64,000 bases of DNA from Mucilaginibacter ginsenosidivorax. GTDB lineage: Bacteria > Bacteroidota > Bacteroidia > Sphingobacteriales > Sphingobacteriaceae. The notes beneath the pieces are model-generated. The model saw nothing but the letters and a program-made list of their open reading frames with translations. It had not been told where the DNA came from and ran no database searches. Location of the stretch: positions 6,696,001 to 6,760,000 of the forward strand of contig NZ_CP042437.1 in assembly GCF_007971525.1 (NCBI RefSeq). Direction: 5' to 3'. Of this stretch, positions 44,511 through 54,500 are shown piece by piece; the first letter of the stretch is position 1; every line of letters starts with the position of its first letter. Position numbers and translations under genes: made by a program.

Positions 44511-45229
44511 CTGCCGCGAGTTTAGCTTAAGCGTAACTCGTGGTATGCATAATTTAAGCTTCCAGCTTAAATTTAATTTGTTAATTTAACCTCATGAGCA
44601 GCAATTACAAGTTTCGTAACCAGGAATGTTTATACTTTGTAACTTTTACGGTTGTAAGATGGATAGATGTATTGACCAGGAGAGCGTATAAAGATATCAT
44701 TGTAGAAAGCCTTAAGTATTGTATAAAACATAAGGGGCTTCAATTACATGGCTGGGTTATTATGAGTAACCATGTGCATTTAATTATCAGTACAAATGAT
44801 AAGCCTATGCAGGATATTTTGCGGGATGTTAAGAGGCACACTTCAAAAGCGATAACCAAAGCTATTATTGAAAATGTGCAGGAAAGCAGGCGCGAATGGA
44901 TGCTGTGGTTTTTTGAACGTGAGGGCAAGAGTAACCCCAATAACGAAAATTACCAATTTTGGCAACAAGGTAATCATCCTATAGAAATATATACAAACAA
45001 AGTACTTGATCAGAAACTTGATTATATACACAATAACCCGGTAACAGCTGGCTGGGTTGATGAACCACACCATTTTCTTTACAGCAGTGCAAGAGACTAT
45101 GCCGGAGGTAAAGGCTTAATTGATATTATATTGGTTTAGTGCTGTAATTTAAGCTGGAAGCTTAAATTATGCGTGCCACGAGTTACGCTGCGCTAAACTC
45201 GCGGCAGCTTTAGCTAAACTCGCGGCAGC
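44511..45229. mobile_element. RAYT unit: transposase gene flanked by REP-type inverted repeats
   Basis: The left arm 44511-44574 (GCTGCCGCGAGTTTAGC ... CCAGCTTAAATT) and right arm 45146-45208 are reverse complements over about 63 bp with few differences. Each arm contains its own hairpins, such as AATTTAAGCTTCCAGCTTAA. A partial second copy of CTAAACTCGCGGCAGC follows at 45214-45229. The arms enclose a single transposase gene, as expected for RAYT/REP units derived from IS200/IS605 elements. Confidence 0.85.
44594..45139 (+). CDS. REP-associated tyrosine transposase (RAYT, Y1 HUH family)
   Basis: The 181-residue protein is of IS200-like Y1-transposase type. The HUH metal-binding motif is NHVHLI, and the catalytic tyrosine is in KLDYIHNNPV. 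The N-terminus NQECLYFVTFTVVRWIDVL and the DHF-like DEPHHFLYSSARDY C-terminus are typical of Bacteroidota RAYTs. It appears full length and intact. It is flanked by a matching pair of REP-type palindromes which it probably recognises as single-stranded hairpins. RAYTs are usually vertically inherited host-domesticated enzymes. Confidence 0.93.
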   Translation: MSSNYKFRNQECLYFVTFTVVRWIDVLTRRAYKDIIVESLKYCIKHKGLQLHGWVIMSNHVHLIISTNDKPMQDILRDVKRHTSKAITKAIIENVQESRREWMLWFFEREGKSNPNNENYQFWQQGNHPIEIYTNKVLDQKLDYIHNNPVTAGWVDEPHHFLYSSARDYAGGKGLIDIILV

Positions 45230-45246
45230 GAAAAATTGAAGCAAAA

Positions 45247-45345
45247 CAAAACTTTATACTTGCCCTGAAATTTGGCTACATCGAAAACTATGGCGATGAA
45301 GTGGTAAAATTGTTGCAGAGCCCGGACCTGCAGAATCCTAATTAA
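45247..45345 (+). pseudogene. Possible C-terminal gene remnant beside the RAYT unit
   Basis: This short frame reads QNFILALKFGYIENYGDEVV then KLLQSPDLQNPN and a stop. The composition looks like real protein, unlike the surrounding AT-rich DNA. It begins right after the partial REP copy, as if a gene had been cut by the insertion. No start codon and no matching N-terminal half was found. The parent family is not recognised. Confidence 0.3.
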
Positions 45346-45367
45346 ACGCTGCCAAAACGCAAAATAA

Positions 45368-45389
45368 CCCGGATGGTAATTCATCCGGG
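45368..45389 (-). terminator. Terminator of the GH97 gene
   Basis: CCCGGATG (45368-45375) and CATCCGGG (45382-45389) form an 8-bp stem with a 6-nt loop. On the minus strand it is followed by TTATTTT. It lies about 40 bp past the GH97 stop codon. Confidence 0.6.
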
Positions 45390-45427
45390 CTATCCAATTC
45401 TTCGACCACGAGGCACTAAAAAGAAAC

Positions 45428-47383
45428 TTATTTTAACTCAGCCGCGAAACCGCCATTACGTACCATGGTAATGGTCATTTTATCGCCGGCTTTTACCTGT
45501 TTGGTTTTACGGCGGTAATCCATAGCCTGGGTACCCGCGTTTATGCCATCCTCAAACCAGGTCACGGTATAGGTTTTGTCTTTATCCAAAAAGTCGAAAG
45601 TGAGTTCCAACTCCCTGGTTTTTTCTTTGCCATTGGTTATGCCGCCAATAAACCATTTTTCGCCCTTGCGTTTGGCTACCACTGCAACCTGGCCGGCATC
45701 AGCAATTAATGCCCGGGTTTCGTCCCAGGTGGTAGGCACACTGGTTATAAATTCGGTGCAATCGGCGTTGCGGTAGTAAAGCGATGGGTTATCGCACAGC
45801 ATTTGTACACCGCTTTCAAATACCACGTACATAGCCAGCTGGTTAACCCTGGTGCCTATGGCGGCCGCATTGGGGCGTTGCGCACTGTAAACGTTAGGCT
45901 GCATGTTTATCATGGCGCCCGGGGTGAAATCCATAGGGCCAACGGCGTTACGCATAAATGGCAGGTAAGTGCTGTTATCGGGCGAACAGCCGCCCATTTG
46001 TTCGAGGCCGCGTACACCTTCGTACGATATAAGGTTTGGATATTTATATTCGAGGCCTGCAGGTTTAAAGGCACCATGAAAATCAACAAAAACCTGGTTC
46101 CTGGCCGCTTCTTTAACTACATCTTCATAGTACTTTACCATCCATTGGTCGCTGCGGTCCATAAAGTCAATTTTAACGCCTTTAACGCCCCATTCGTGGA
46201 AGGTTTTAAACAAATCCATATTGTTATGTACGGTAAGCCAAGTGAGCCATAAAATAATGCCCACATTTTTTTCCTTACCATAACGGATTAGCTCTTTCAG
46301 GTCTACCTTCGGATTGGGCGTATACGGATCGGTTGTGCTTTTGGCCCATCCCTCGTCCATCACAATGTATTTAACGCCGTATTTGGAGGCAAAGTCGATA
46401 TAGTATTTGTAGGTATCCAAGTTATAGCCCGACACAAAGTTTACATCGGGCCCGTAAGGAGTGGCATCGTTCCACCATTCCCAGCTGGCCTGGCCCGGTT
46501 TAATCCACGTGGCGTCGCCAATAACGCTTTTTGACGATAACCTTAACGTCATGGTGTTTTCTAACAGTTGCTTATCGTTTTTAGCTATTACAAAATACCG
46601 CCAAGGAAAATTACGGGTGCCGGATGTTTTGGCAATATAATCTGCCGATTTTAAGATCTTTTGGCTCCGGTCGCCGTCAGGGCCAAATTCCAGCGGAACT
46701 TTTGGAAACGTAGCCTCGGCACCGTTGCTGCCGGTACCTTTTAAAAACATAGCCGGATAATCGGAAAGGTCGGCTTCGCTGATCAGTATTTTATAGTTTT
46801 GTTTGGTATCTATTAACGCCGGGAGGGTCGACATTTTGTCGGCCGGTTTCCATGCAGCTGATGAAACGTGGGTATAAGCATCTTCATAAGAGGTTTTAAA
46901 GCCACCCGGCTGCTGCAGGGTTAACGCGTAATCTTCAGGGAAGTTTATACCGAAATCCTCGTTCATTACCGTTACATCTCCCTTTTTTAAGGTAATGAAG
47001 CGGTAGGCTATCCCATCATCAAAAGCACGAAACTCTACCGAGTAGTTTCCTTTAAAGTTTAATAACACGGCATTATAAATGCTTTTAACGGTCGAGAATT
47101 TGAGGGAGACGTATGGTTTGATGGTTTCTTCGCCATGTATACGCTTTGAGTTCAGGAGTTTGGGGTTTTCGCCTAAGGTAACATCATTAAGATTAAGCCC
47201 CAGGTGGCTTTTGGTAAGCAGTTGTTTACCATTGCCATATACGGAGTAATATATTTTATCGCCGGTAGTTATGGTTACTTTAAGCTCGCCATTGGGCGAG
47301 GCCAGATCAATAGGTTTGCCCTGGGCAAATAGGCTGCCCGTGGCAACAGATAACAGGAAAATGCAACATAGGTATTTTTTCAT
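45428..47383 (-). CDS. Glycoside hydrolase family 97 (SusB-like alpha-glucosidase/alpha-galactosidase)
   Basis: The 651-residue protein has a signal peptide (MKKYLCCIFLLSVATGSLFA). A GH97 N-terminal beta-sandwich (about 30-290), a catalytic barrel (KYYIDFASKYGVKYIVMDEG; VKGVKIDFMDRSDQ; SYEGVRGLEQMGG) and a C-terminal beta domain follow. Family members hydrolyse alpha-glucosides by inversion (SusB) or alpha-galactosides by retention. The calcium site and catalytic glutamates cannot be assigned reliably by eye, so specificity is open. The start at 47383 is set by the signal peptide. It is divergent from a Nudix-fold regulator, a probable controller of sugar use. Confidence 0.92.
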   Translation of the reverse strand: MKKYLCCIFLLSVATGSLFAQGKPIDLASPNGELKVTITTGDKIYYSVYGNGKQLLTKSHLGLNLNDVTLGENPKLLNSKRIHGEETIKPYVSLKFSTVKSIYNAVLLNFKGNYSVEFRAFDDGIAYRFITLKKGDVTVMNEDFGINFPEDYALTLQQPGGFKTSYEDAYTHVSSAAWKPADKMSTLPALIDTKQNYKILISEADLSDYPAMFLKGTGSNGAEATFPKVPLEFGPDGDRSQKILKSADYIAKTSGTRNFPWRYFVIAKNDKQLLENTMTLRLSSKSVIGDATWIKPGQASWEWWNDATPYGPDVNFVSGYNLDTYKYYIDFASKYGVKYIVMDEGWAKSTTDPYTPNPKVDLKELIRYGKEKNVGIILWLTWLTVHNNMDLFKTFHEWGVKGVKIDFMDRSDQWMVKYYEDVVKEAARNQVFVDFHGAFKPAGLEYKYPNLISYEGVRGLEQMGGCSPDNSTYLPFMRNAVGPMDFTPGAMINMQPNVYSAQRPNAAAIGTRVNQLAMYVVFESGVQMLCDNPSLYYRNADCTEFITSVPTTWDETRALIADAGQVAVVAKRKGEKWFIGGITNGKEKTRELELTFDFLDKDKTYTVTWFEDGINAGTQAMDYRRKTKQVKAGDKMTITMVRNGGFAAELK

Positions 47384-48081
47384 AAAAAGGATAAAGGTGT
47401 AATTTATAAACGACGGTTTTATTGGTAAATTCATGTAAGTATTGGCTGTGCCAATGGTGCGCTGCTAATTTAGTACAGGCAATGATAACGACGCATTGCC
47501 GGTCACTTTTTATCAATAGCCAAAGTTAATGTTAAGTCGTTAATATAAAACCCGGCCGGTGGTCGTGCAATGCGGGTTAATCATCCTGGTGCCAGGGATA
47601 ACCGGGCTTATGTGCTGTTTTTTGAAGCCTATATCACTGGTGATAAAAGTAGCTTTGAAATAGTAATTGGTTGATAATTTGTGTTTTAAATAACACTCTA
47701 AGCCTATGGGGTGATGTCCGCTCCCCGGTTTTAATAATAAGCTGCCGTAAAACTTTCATGATACCTTTTAATACCGAAATGTATACGCCGACAATAAATA
47801 TGTACAAATTAACAAAAATGGTAAAAGGATAATTTAATCTTTTGCCACATTACCCGCAATAGCCATATGTGATAAAGGCGTTGCATATGTATCACTAAAG
47901 TAGTTGCAAAGGCACTTGAAAGATGCATCACTGATGCTGGTTTTAAAATTCAGAGAACTGGGATAAACCTGATATTACGGGGATATACACCCGATAATAA
48001 CTTCTTACAAAATAGTTGTCGGATTAACACTAAATAATTGCATAATTATTTTTACACTTGCAGATAAACTCTAACTAAATT
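47384..48081. promoter_or_regulatory. 698-bp divergent region between GH97 and the Nudix-fold regulator
   Basis: The only clear structure is an interrupted palindrome at 48032-48051, AAATAATT-GCAT-AATTATTT, 30 bp before the regulator start. A -7-like TACACTTG at 48053-48060 follows it. The palindrome is a plausible autoregulatory operator. The remaining ~600 bp show no open frame, repeat or box that I can name; an unrecognised RNA cannot be excluded. Confidence 0.45.
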
Positions 48082-48786
48082 ATGCAGAAGTATAGCGGCC
48101 AGAAACGCATTTTAGTGGCTACCGATTGTATCATTTTTGGATTTGACGGCTGGAATATCAAATTATTGCTGGTTCAGCGTGGCCTTGAGCCCGAAAAACA
48201 TAAATGGAGCCTGATGGGCGGCTTTATTCAGCCCTCAGAATCGCCGGACGATGCCGCTAACCGCGTTTTGGAATTACGTACCGGGCTTAAAAATGTGTAC
48301 ATGGAGCAGTTTCGCGTTTTTGGCAGCCCCGACCGTGACCCGGTTGAACGTACGCTTTCTATAGCTTATTTTGCATTGATAGATATTCACCAATACGAAA
48401 AACAATTGAGTGAAGAATATCACCCTGAATGGTTTTTACTGGATGAAATGCCCGATTTAATTTTTGACCATGCCCAAATGGTTAGGCTGGCACTGAGGCA
48501 GTTGCGCTATAAAGCAGCGCTTCACCCGATACTATTTCAGCTTTTGCCCGAAAAATTTACCATCCCGCAATTGCAGGCATTGTACGAAGGTGTTTATCAA
48601 ACTAAATTCGACGACAGGAATTTCAGCCGCAAACTTTTATCAACCGGTTTGTTGGTTAAGCAGCCCGAAAAGGATAAGCTATCCTCAAAAAAAGGCGCGT
48701 TTTATTATAAGCTCGATCAATCGCACTACGAACAAAATTTCGAGTCGTTTTTAAACCTTGTGCCAAACCCTGAGAAGTTTTTTTAA
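48082..48786 (+). CDS. Nudix-domain transcriptional regulator (NrtR/AraR type)
   Basis: The 234-residue protein has a Nudix fold (residues about 8-145) and a C-terminal winged helix (about 155-225, FTIPQLQALYEGVYQTKFDD then NFSRKLLSTGLLV). The Nudix box GGFIQPSESPDDAANRVLEL keeps the first Gly and Glu but the REUxEE core is replaced (RVLELR), so the catalytic metal-binding glutamates are missing. That is expected for a ligand-sensing repressor rather than a hydrolase. In Bacteroides, AraR of this type senses sugars. Position opposite GH97 supports sugar control; ligand unknown. Confidence 0.88.
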   Translation: MQKYSGQKRILVATDCIIFGFDGWNIKLLLVQRGLEPEKHKWSLMGGFIQPSESPDDAANRVLELRTGLKNVYMEQFRVFGSPDRDPVERTLSIAYFALIDIHQYEKQLSEEYHPEWFLLDEMPDLIFDHAQMVRLALRQLRYKAALHPILFQLLPEKFTIPQLQALYEGVYQTKFDDRNFSRKLLSTGLLVKQPEKDKLSSKKGAFYYKLDQSHYEQNFESFLNLVPNPEKFF

Positions 48787-48798
48787 GGAATGCGGATA

Positions 48799-50928
48799 TC
48801 AGGCCAGGTTTTTAGGCAATAATATGCTGAACGTTGTGCCCTTGCCCGGAGAAGATACCACTTCAATGCTGCCCTGGTGCTTTTCGATGATCCCGAATAC
48901 AATTGATAAGCCCAGGCCTGTACCTTCGCCTACATCTTTGGTAGTAAAAAAGGGTTCAAAAATACGGTTTTTAGTCTCGTTATCCATACCTATGCCTGTA
49001 TCGGTAATTTCGATGGAAATATGACCGGGCAGTTCGCTGGTTGTTATCAGCAGGCTATCCGCATCATGCTGTTCTTTTGCTTTAATAGCATGTATGCTGT
49101 TTGCAATGAGGTTTATTAACACCTGGTTAATTTTTCCCGGATAGCAGTTTATTGGTTTGATATTGTTTAAAACGGTTTTAACCTCGATGTAATAGGGGAT
49201 GGTACTTTTTAAAATAAGCAGGTTGGCCCGTATGGCTTTATTAATATCAAGTTTTTTTATAATCAATTCATCTGTACTGCTAAATGTAAACAGGCTTTTA
49301 ACAATTTCGGTGGTACGTTTGGCACCCTCTTCAATGCCGTTTAGTAATATGTTTATCTCATCCCTTATAAAATCGGGGTTGATGCTTTGCCTGTAGGCCT
49401 GCGCCGCACCAATATATTCTGCGCTATCGGGGTTATTTAAAACATCATTGTATTTAGCAAGCAAGGTGAACAACTCATCCAAATCAAGGCGCAAAGGACT
49501 AATGTTTGAGCTTACAAAGTTGATAGGGTTATTAATTTCATGCGCCACACCAGCTGTTAGCCTGCCCAGGGAAGCCATCTTTTCGGTATCTACCAACCTG
49601 TGCTGCGTGCTTTTAAGGTTATCAATAATTTTCGACAGATCTAAATTGGTACTTATCAATTCACTTGTACGCTCTTTTACCTTATTTTCAAGCAAAATAT
49701 TTTGTTGAATAATTAAACGTTGATTTTCCCGGGCAACCGAAATGGCAAAGTTCTGTGCTTTCATTTTTTCGTTCCGGTATAAGTTAATTTTATCGGCCAA
49801 TGCCCCCGAAAATAAAACTATCCCGATAACTAAACTTAAAGGTGTAAGGTTGGCAGTAAAAATAGTATAAGGAATTACGTCTTTAGTTTGCGCGGCCGAT
49901 ATTAGTATGCCAATAAAAAGAGTTCCCCAGCCCAGCATAAATAATTTGGCAGGTTTAAAGCCCTTGAAGTACAAATAGCAGCCTATAAAAAGCATATAAA
50001 CAGCGGTGAAAATAATTATAATGTTGATGAAGCCATAAGCAAGCGTGACGTGTTTGCTGAAAATTACGATAACAATAACCATATAAATTGCCAGTAACAA
50101 CAAATTAATATGGTAGCTTGCTTTCAGTTTTTCTTTTAACTGTAAAAACTCGCCGGCAAAAAGCAAGGTAAATACGCCAAAACCCACCCTGGCCAACGGG
50201 ATAATGTAATTGTTAAGGGTAATTTTATCGCCCGACAGGTAGCTTCCATATCCCCGCGTAAAGGTTAGCGTTAACCCCATAAACACAATGTAAAAAACGT
50301 AGTAGAGATAACTCAGATCGCGTATAATAAAAAAAAGCATTAAGTTGTACAATACGCTGATCATAATAGCACCCACAAATGCCGCAGTAACTACGTTCTC
50401 GATATTTTGATTCCGGAAAAAAGACCACTGGCTATAAATTTTTATGGGAATTACCGACCATAAACTACTTTTAACACGCAGGTAAATTGTTTTTGATGAG
50501 CCGGAGGGGAGTGGCAGGCTGATGCTGTTTGGGCTTTGCAATTTCGACTGGCCGGGCCCGTCGCTTGCCGTTAAATGGCAGATCTTATTGTTCTGGTTAA
50601 CATAGTACAAATCAAATGCATCAATGATGCCCGGGCCGGTGTTTATTAATATATTTGGCTCGTCATCGCTGTTTTTAATGGTAACCTTTAACCAGACAGC
50701 CGAATTAAAAAGTCTTAAAATTGGCAGCGAATTCGGACTTTTTTTAAACGCATTACTTTTTAGCACCTGGTTTACTGTCCATTTCCCCGATGGATCTTCC
50801 AGCTCATAAAAATAATTGCTGCTTAGTAGCCTTGACTGGTTGTTGCCGATAACAAGCGTATCTGCATTGTGCGCAAAAGCTATAGCATTTTGGAGTAGTA
50901 AATATGCTGCTAACAAAAATTTCTTCAT
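48799..50928 (-). CDS. 7TMR-DISM sensor histidine kinase
   Basis: The 709-residue protein has a signal peptide (MKKFLLAAYLLLQNAIAFA). A periplasmic 7TMR-DISMED2 beta-sandwich spans about 30-175, seven membrane helices (7TMR-DISM_7TM) about 180-385, then a coiled coil and a HisKA box GVAHEINNPINF with H463. HATPase_c (NLIANSIHAIKAK, DTGIGM, GTGLGLSIVFG) ends at the C-terminus. DISM sensors often bind carbohydrates. The open frame extends to 51012, but the signal peptide sets the start. It is divergent from a receiver-only protein, a likely partner. Confidence 0.92.
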   Translation of the reverse strand: MKKFLLAAYLLLQNAIAFAHNADTLVIGNNQSRLLSSNYFYELEDPSGKWTVNQVLKSNAFKKSPNSLPILRLFNSAVWLKVTIKNSDDEPNILINTGPGIIDAFDLYYVNQNNKICHLTASDGPGQSKLQSPNSISLPLPSGSSKTIYLRVKSSLWSVIPIKIYSQWSFFRNQNIENVVTAAFVGAIMISVLYNLMLFFIIRDLSYLYYVFYIVFMGLTLTFTRGYGSYLSGDKITLNNYIIPLARVGFGVFTLLFAGEFLQLKEKLKASYHINLLLLAIYMVIVIVIFSKHVTLAYGFINIIIIFTAVYMLFIGCYLYFKGFKPAKLFMLGWGTLFIGILISAAQTKDVIPYTIFTANLTPLSLVIGIVLFSGALADKINLYRNEKMKAQNFAISVARENQRLIIQQNILLENKVKERTSELISTNLDLSKIIDNLKSTQHRLVDTEKMASLGRLTAGVAHEINNPINFVSSNISPLRLDLDELFTLLAKYNDVLNNPDSAEYIGAAQAYRQSINPDFIRDEINILLNGIEEGAKRTTEIVKSLFTFSSTDELIIKKLDINKAIRANLLILKSTIPYYIEVKTVLNNIKPINCYPGKINQVLINLIANSIHAIKAKEQHDADSLLITTSELPGHISIEITDTGIGMDNETKNRIFEPFFTTKDVGEGTGLGLSIVFGIIEKHQGSIEVVSSPGKGTTFSILLPKNLA

Positions 50929-51052
50929 ATTTACCTGTTGTAATTTTTTGATAGCGCAATATTTGCTAAAAAATGAGCAAAAATTAAAACTTTCTATAAA
51001 TTTACTGTACAAACCAATTATTTAAACCAGTTTTTTACCTAAGTTTTTTGCT

Positions 51053-51502
51053 ATGCCCGTTGGAGTGTTGTATGTTGATGATGAGATAAATAATTTAAAT
51101 AGTTTTAAAGCAGCCTTCAGACGGAGTTTTAATATATATACAGCTCAATCGGCAGCCGAGGGGTGCCAGCTACTGCAAACTTACGAGATAGGTGTTATAA
51201 TAACAGATCAGCGTATGCCGGTTACAACCGGTATTGAATTTTTGGAATCAATTTTACCTTTATATCCCGATACCATTCGTATACTTTTAACCGGTTTTTC
51301 GGATGTTAACGCGGTAATGGATGCAATTAACCGCGGGCAGGTTTACAAATACCTTGTAAAACCGTGGCAAAACGACGAGTTAAAAATTTACATTCAAAAC
51401 GCCATAGAAATATATGAGTTGCGACGGGAAAATAAAGAACTAACCTATAAATTGCAGATAGCAAACCTCGAACTTGAGTCGCTTCAAAAAACCGGGGGAT
51501 AG
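51053..51502 (+). CDS. Receiver-only response regulator with coiled-coil tail
   Basis: The 149-residue protein is almost only a receiver domain. It has VLYVDDEINNLNSFKAAF, phospho-acceptor Asp in VIITDQRMPVTTG, RILLTGFSD and YLVKPWQND. It is of the RpfG-type receiver class but has no HD-GYP or DNA-binding domain. A C-terminal amphipathic helix (IYELRRENKELTYKLQIANL) probably forms a coiled coil. It is divergent from the 7TMR-DISM kinase, so it may relay or buffer its signal. Its output is unknown. Confidence 0.88.
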   Translation: MPVGVLYVDDEINNLNSFKAAFRRSFNIYTAQSAAEGCQLLQTYEIGVIITDQRMPVTTGIEFLESILPLYPDTIRILLTGFSDVNAVMDAINRGQVYKYLVKPWQNDELKIYIQNAIEIYELRRENKELTYKLQIANLELESLQKTGG

Positions 51503-51599
51503 TTTAGTTCTGAGACAAGTTTAACGGTCATTACGCTACGCATTAATTATCTGCACATGTTTAGTTTTCCAAATCACACGTTTCAAAGCTAATATCGAC

Positions 51600-54500
51600 A
51601 TGAAAACGATTTGCAAAGCTTATTTGTGTGATTGTTTATGTTTAGCGGTACTTAATAGTCTCAAATCTCAAATATCATATCTCATATCTGTTGTTCTTTT
51701 TTTTGTATTTTTTAATTCGGGTGCAAAGGCGCAAAATGGTTTCTCGAACCAGGGAACCGAATTCTGGACGGTATATATGGATCATATCGATCCACCTACC
51801 ACAAGCGATCCTAACGGCACTGTAAGTAAAATGGATCTTTATATTACCGCCGATGCAGATACCAAGGTAACGGTTGCCATTGCCGATGGTACTTTTTCGC
51901 AAAGCTACGATGTGGTTGCCAGGCAAATACTTACTGTTGTAATACCCCCAAGCGCTTTTATCGATAAGCAGGGATTAAGTTTAAAAGGTATTCATATCAC
52001 AGCACAAAAGCCGGTTGCCGTTTATGCCCACATTTTTGCGCAAAGCGTTTCGGGCGCTACCCTTTTACTGCCTGTAAATGTGCTGGGTAAAGATTATCTT
52101 TCTATTAATTACACCCAGCAATCCAATTCGCTCAGCAGCGAAAAAAGGCCATCTTATTCCACATTCGCGGTTATTGGTACCGAGGATAATACTACAGTAG
52201 AAATAACACCAATTACGTACCTGCTTAATGGCGAGCCTCCCGGAAAGCCTTTTACTGTAATTTTAAACAAAGGCCAGGTGTACCAGGGGCTGGCTAATAA
52301 CGATTTAACGGGTACGCGCATTCGTACTATAAGCACACAGGCGGGCACATGTAAAAAAGTGGCCGTTTTTTCGGGCAGTTCAAAAATACTTATCGGTTGT
52401 ATCACCAAAAATAATACATCTGATAACCTTTTTCAGCAGGTTTATCCCACCGGTGCCTGGGGCAAAAATTATATTACTGCTCCCTTAAAAAGTCGTTATT
52501 ATGATGTTTTCAGGATTGTAAAAAGCGACCCTAATACAACCGTAAACCTAAACGGCACTAATCTTTCACCTTCGGATTTTGTAAACGGGCTTTATTACGA
52601 GTTTAATTCAACCCGTCCGAATGTTATTAAGGCCGATAAACCTGTGCAGGTTGTTCAGTATGCCGTAACTCAATTTAAAACAATTAACTGCATTGATACC
52701 GCGCTTGATATAGGCGACCCTGAAATGATTTATCTTAACCCACTTGAACAAACGCTTGATCATGTTACCTTAAATTCAACCGGCAATTTCAGGATTGCCA
52801 ATAACTATATTAATGTAATTATAAAAACTGCTGCCGTGCCCACTTTTGCGCTCGACGGTAAACCGTACACTGAATTTACTCCGGTTAGCAATAGTCCGGA
52901 TTATTCATATGCCCAGATATATGTTTACAATGGGGTTCACCACATCAGCGCATCTGATGGTTTTAACGCCATTGCATATGGCTTCGGTAATGCCGAATCA
53001 TACGGTTATGCTGCTGGTACCAACCTGAAAAATCTAACCCGGTTTATTGCTTTGGACGACCCCAAAACCAATATAACTTCATTAAACGGCTGCTCTGGCG
53101 TAAGCTACAAAATACAATTAACCCTGCCCTACAAAACAACACACATCAAATGGGATTTTAAAAATGGCATTACTTACAACGATAGCAACCCGGTTGTAAA
53201 ATCAACGTCGGTAAAAGGCGGGCAAACATTATATTTATATGAGTATGCAGCCGATGAGGTTTATAAAGCCGGCGATTACACCATATTGGCTACTGTATTT
53301 AACCCTGTTGCCGATGAATGCGGCTCGGACGAAGATGTGGAGCTGGACTTCAACATCTCTGATCCGCCTGTTTCAAAATTAAACTTTTCGGGGGTATGTT
53401 TGGGCGATACCACATTTTTTAGGGATACATCGGTAACTAACGGCCGCGAAATTAAAACATGGCTGTGGGATTTTGGTGATGGACATACCGACGTGGTGCA
53501 AAACCCATGGCACGTGTATACAAAGGCCGGCAATTACACAGTGAGGCTTACTATTGCTAACGAAAACGGCTGTGCCGATATATCGGATGCTGCTACTGTC
53601 AGCATCAGCAATTTACCTGTGGCAAACTTCGAAGCAGCTGCATCCGGGTGCCCTGCACAGGATATAACTTTTACAGATCAGTCTGTTGCCGGCGATGGGG
53701 CAATTTCAAAATGGATATGGGATTTTGGGGATAGCACGGCTGTTGTAATAAAAACAGATAAATCTCCTTTTACGCACGTTTACCCGGTTGGCGGCACTTA
53801 CAATATAAAGTTAACAGTATTGAATGCCAACGGGTGTGCCGGCCCGGTTAAACAAAAAACTATAGTGATAACCCCGCTTCCGGTGGTTGATTTTATTTTA
53901 CCCGACGCGTGTGTTGCTGATAATGTTCAATTTAAAGACAGTAGCATTATAGCCGACCATACGGAGAATGAGTTTATTTACCATTGGAATTTTGGCGACA
54001 TTAACGCCACCGCTGCCAATAATATATCTGCTGAGAAAAATCCCCTGCATCATTATACCCAGGCACGTGATGACTACCAGGTAACTTTAACAGTAACTTC
54101 AAAATATGGCTGTAGCTACACCAAAACCAAAACCTTTGTGGTTAACGGCGATATTCCTAAAGCAAACGTGGTATTAAAAGACCCATCGGCAGTATGTAGT
54201 AATAAGGAGGTTTTCTTTGAAAACCGGTCGACAGTTAATTTTGGAAATATAACCCGGCTGGAGGTTACTTTTGATGTGGCAGATGCTTCATCGTTAAGGG
54301 TGTATGAACATCCTGCTTATGGGCAGCAACTGCGCTACACTTATCCCATATTTACTGATGGCGACCGTACCTTTAATGTGCATGTTGCGGCCTACTCGGG
54401 TGGCGTGTGTGCTAATATCCAGGAATTTCCGGTAGTTGTAAAAGCTACGCACGTTATTACTTTGACACAAGTACCGTCAATTTGCCCCGAAGCTACACCG

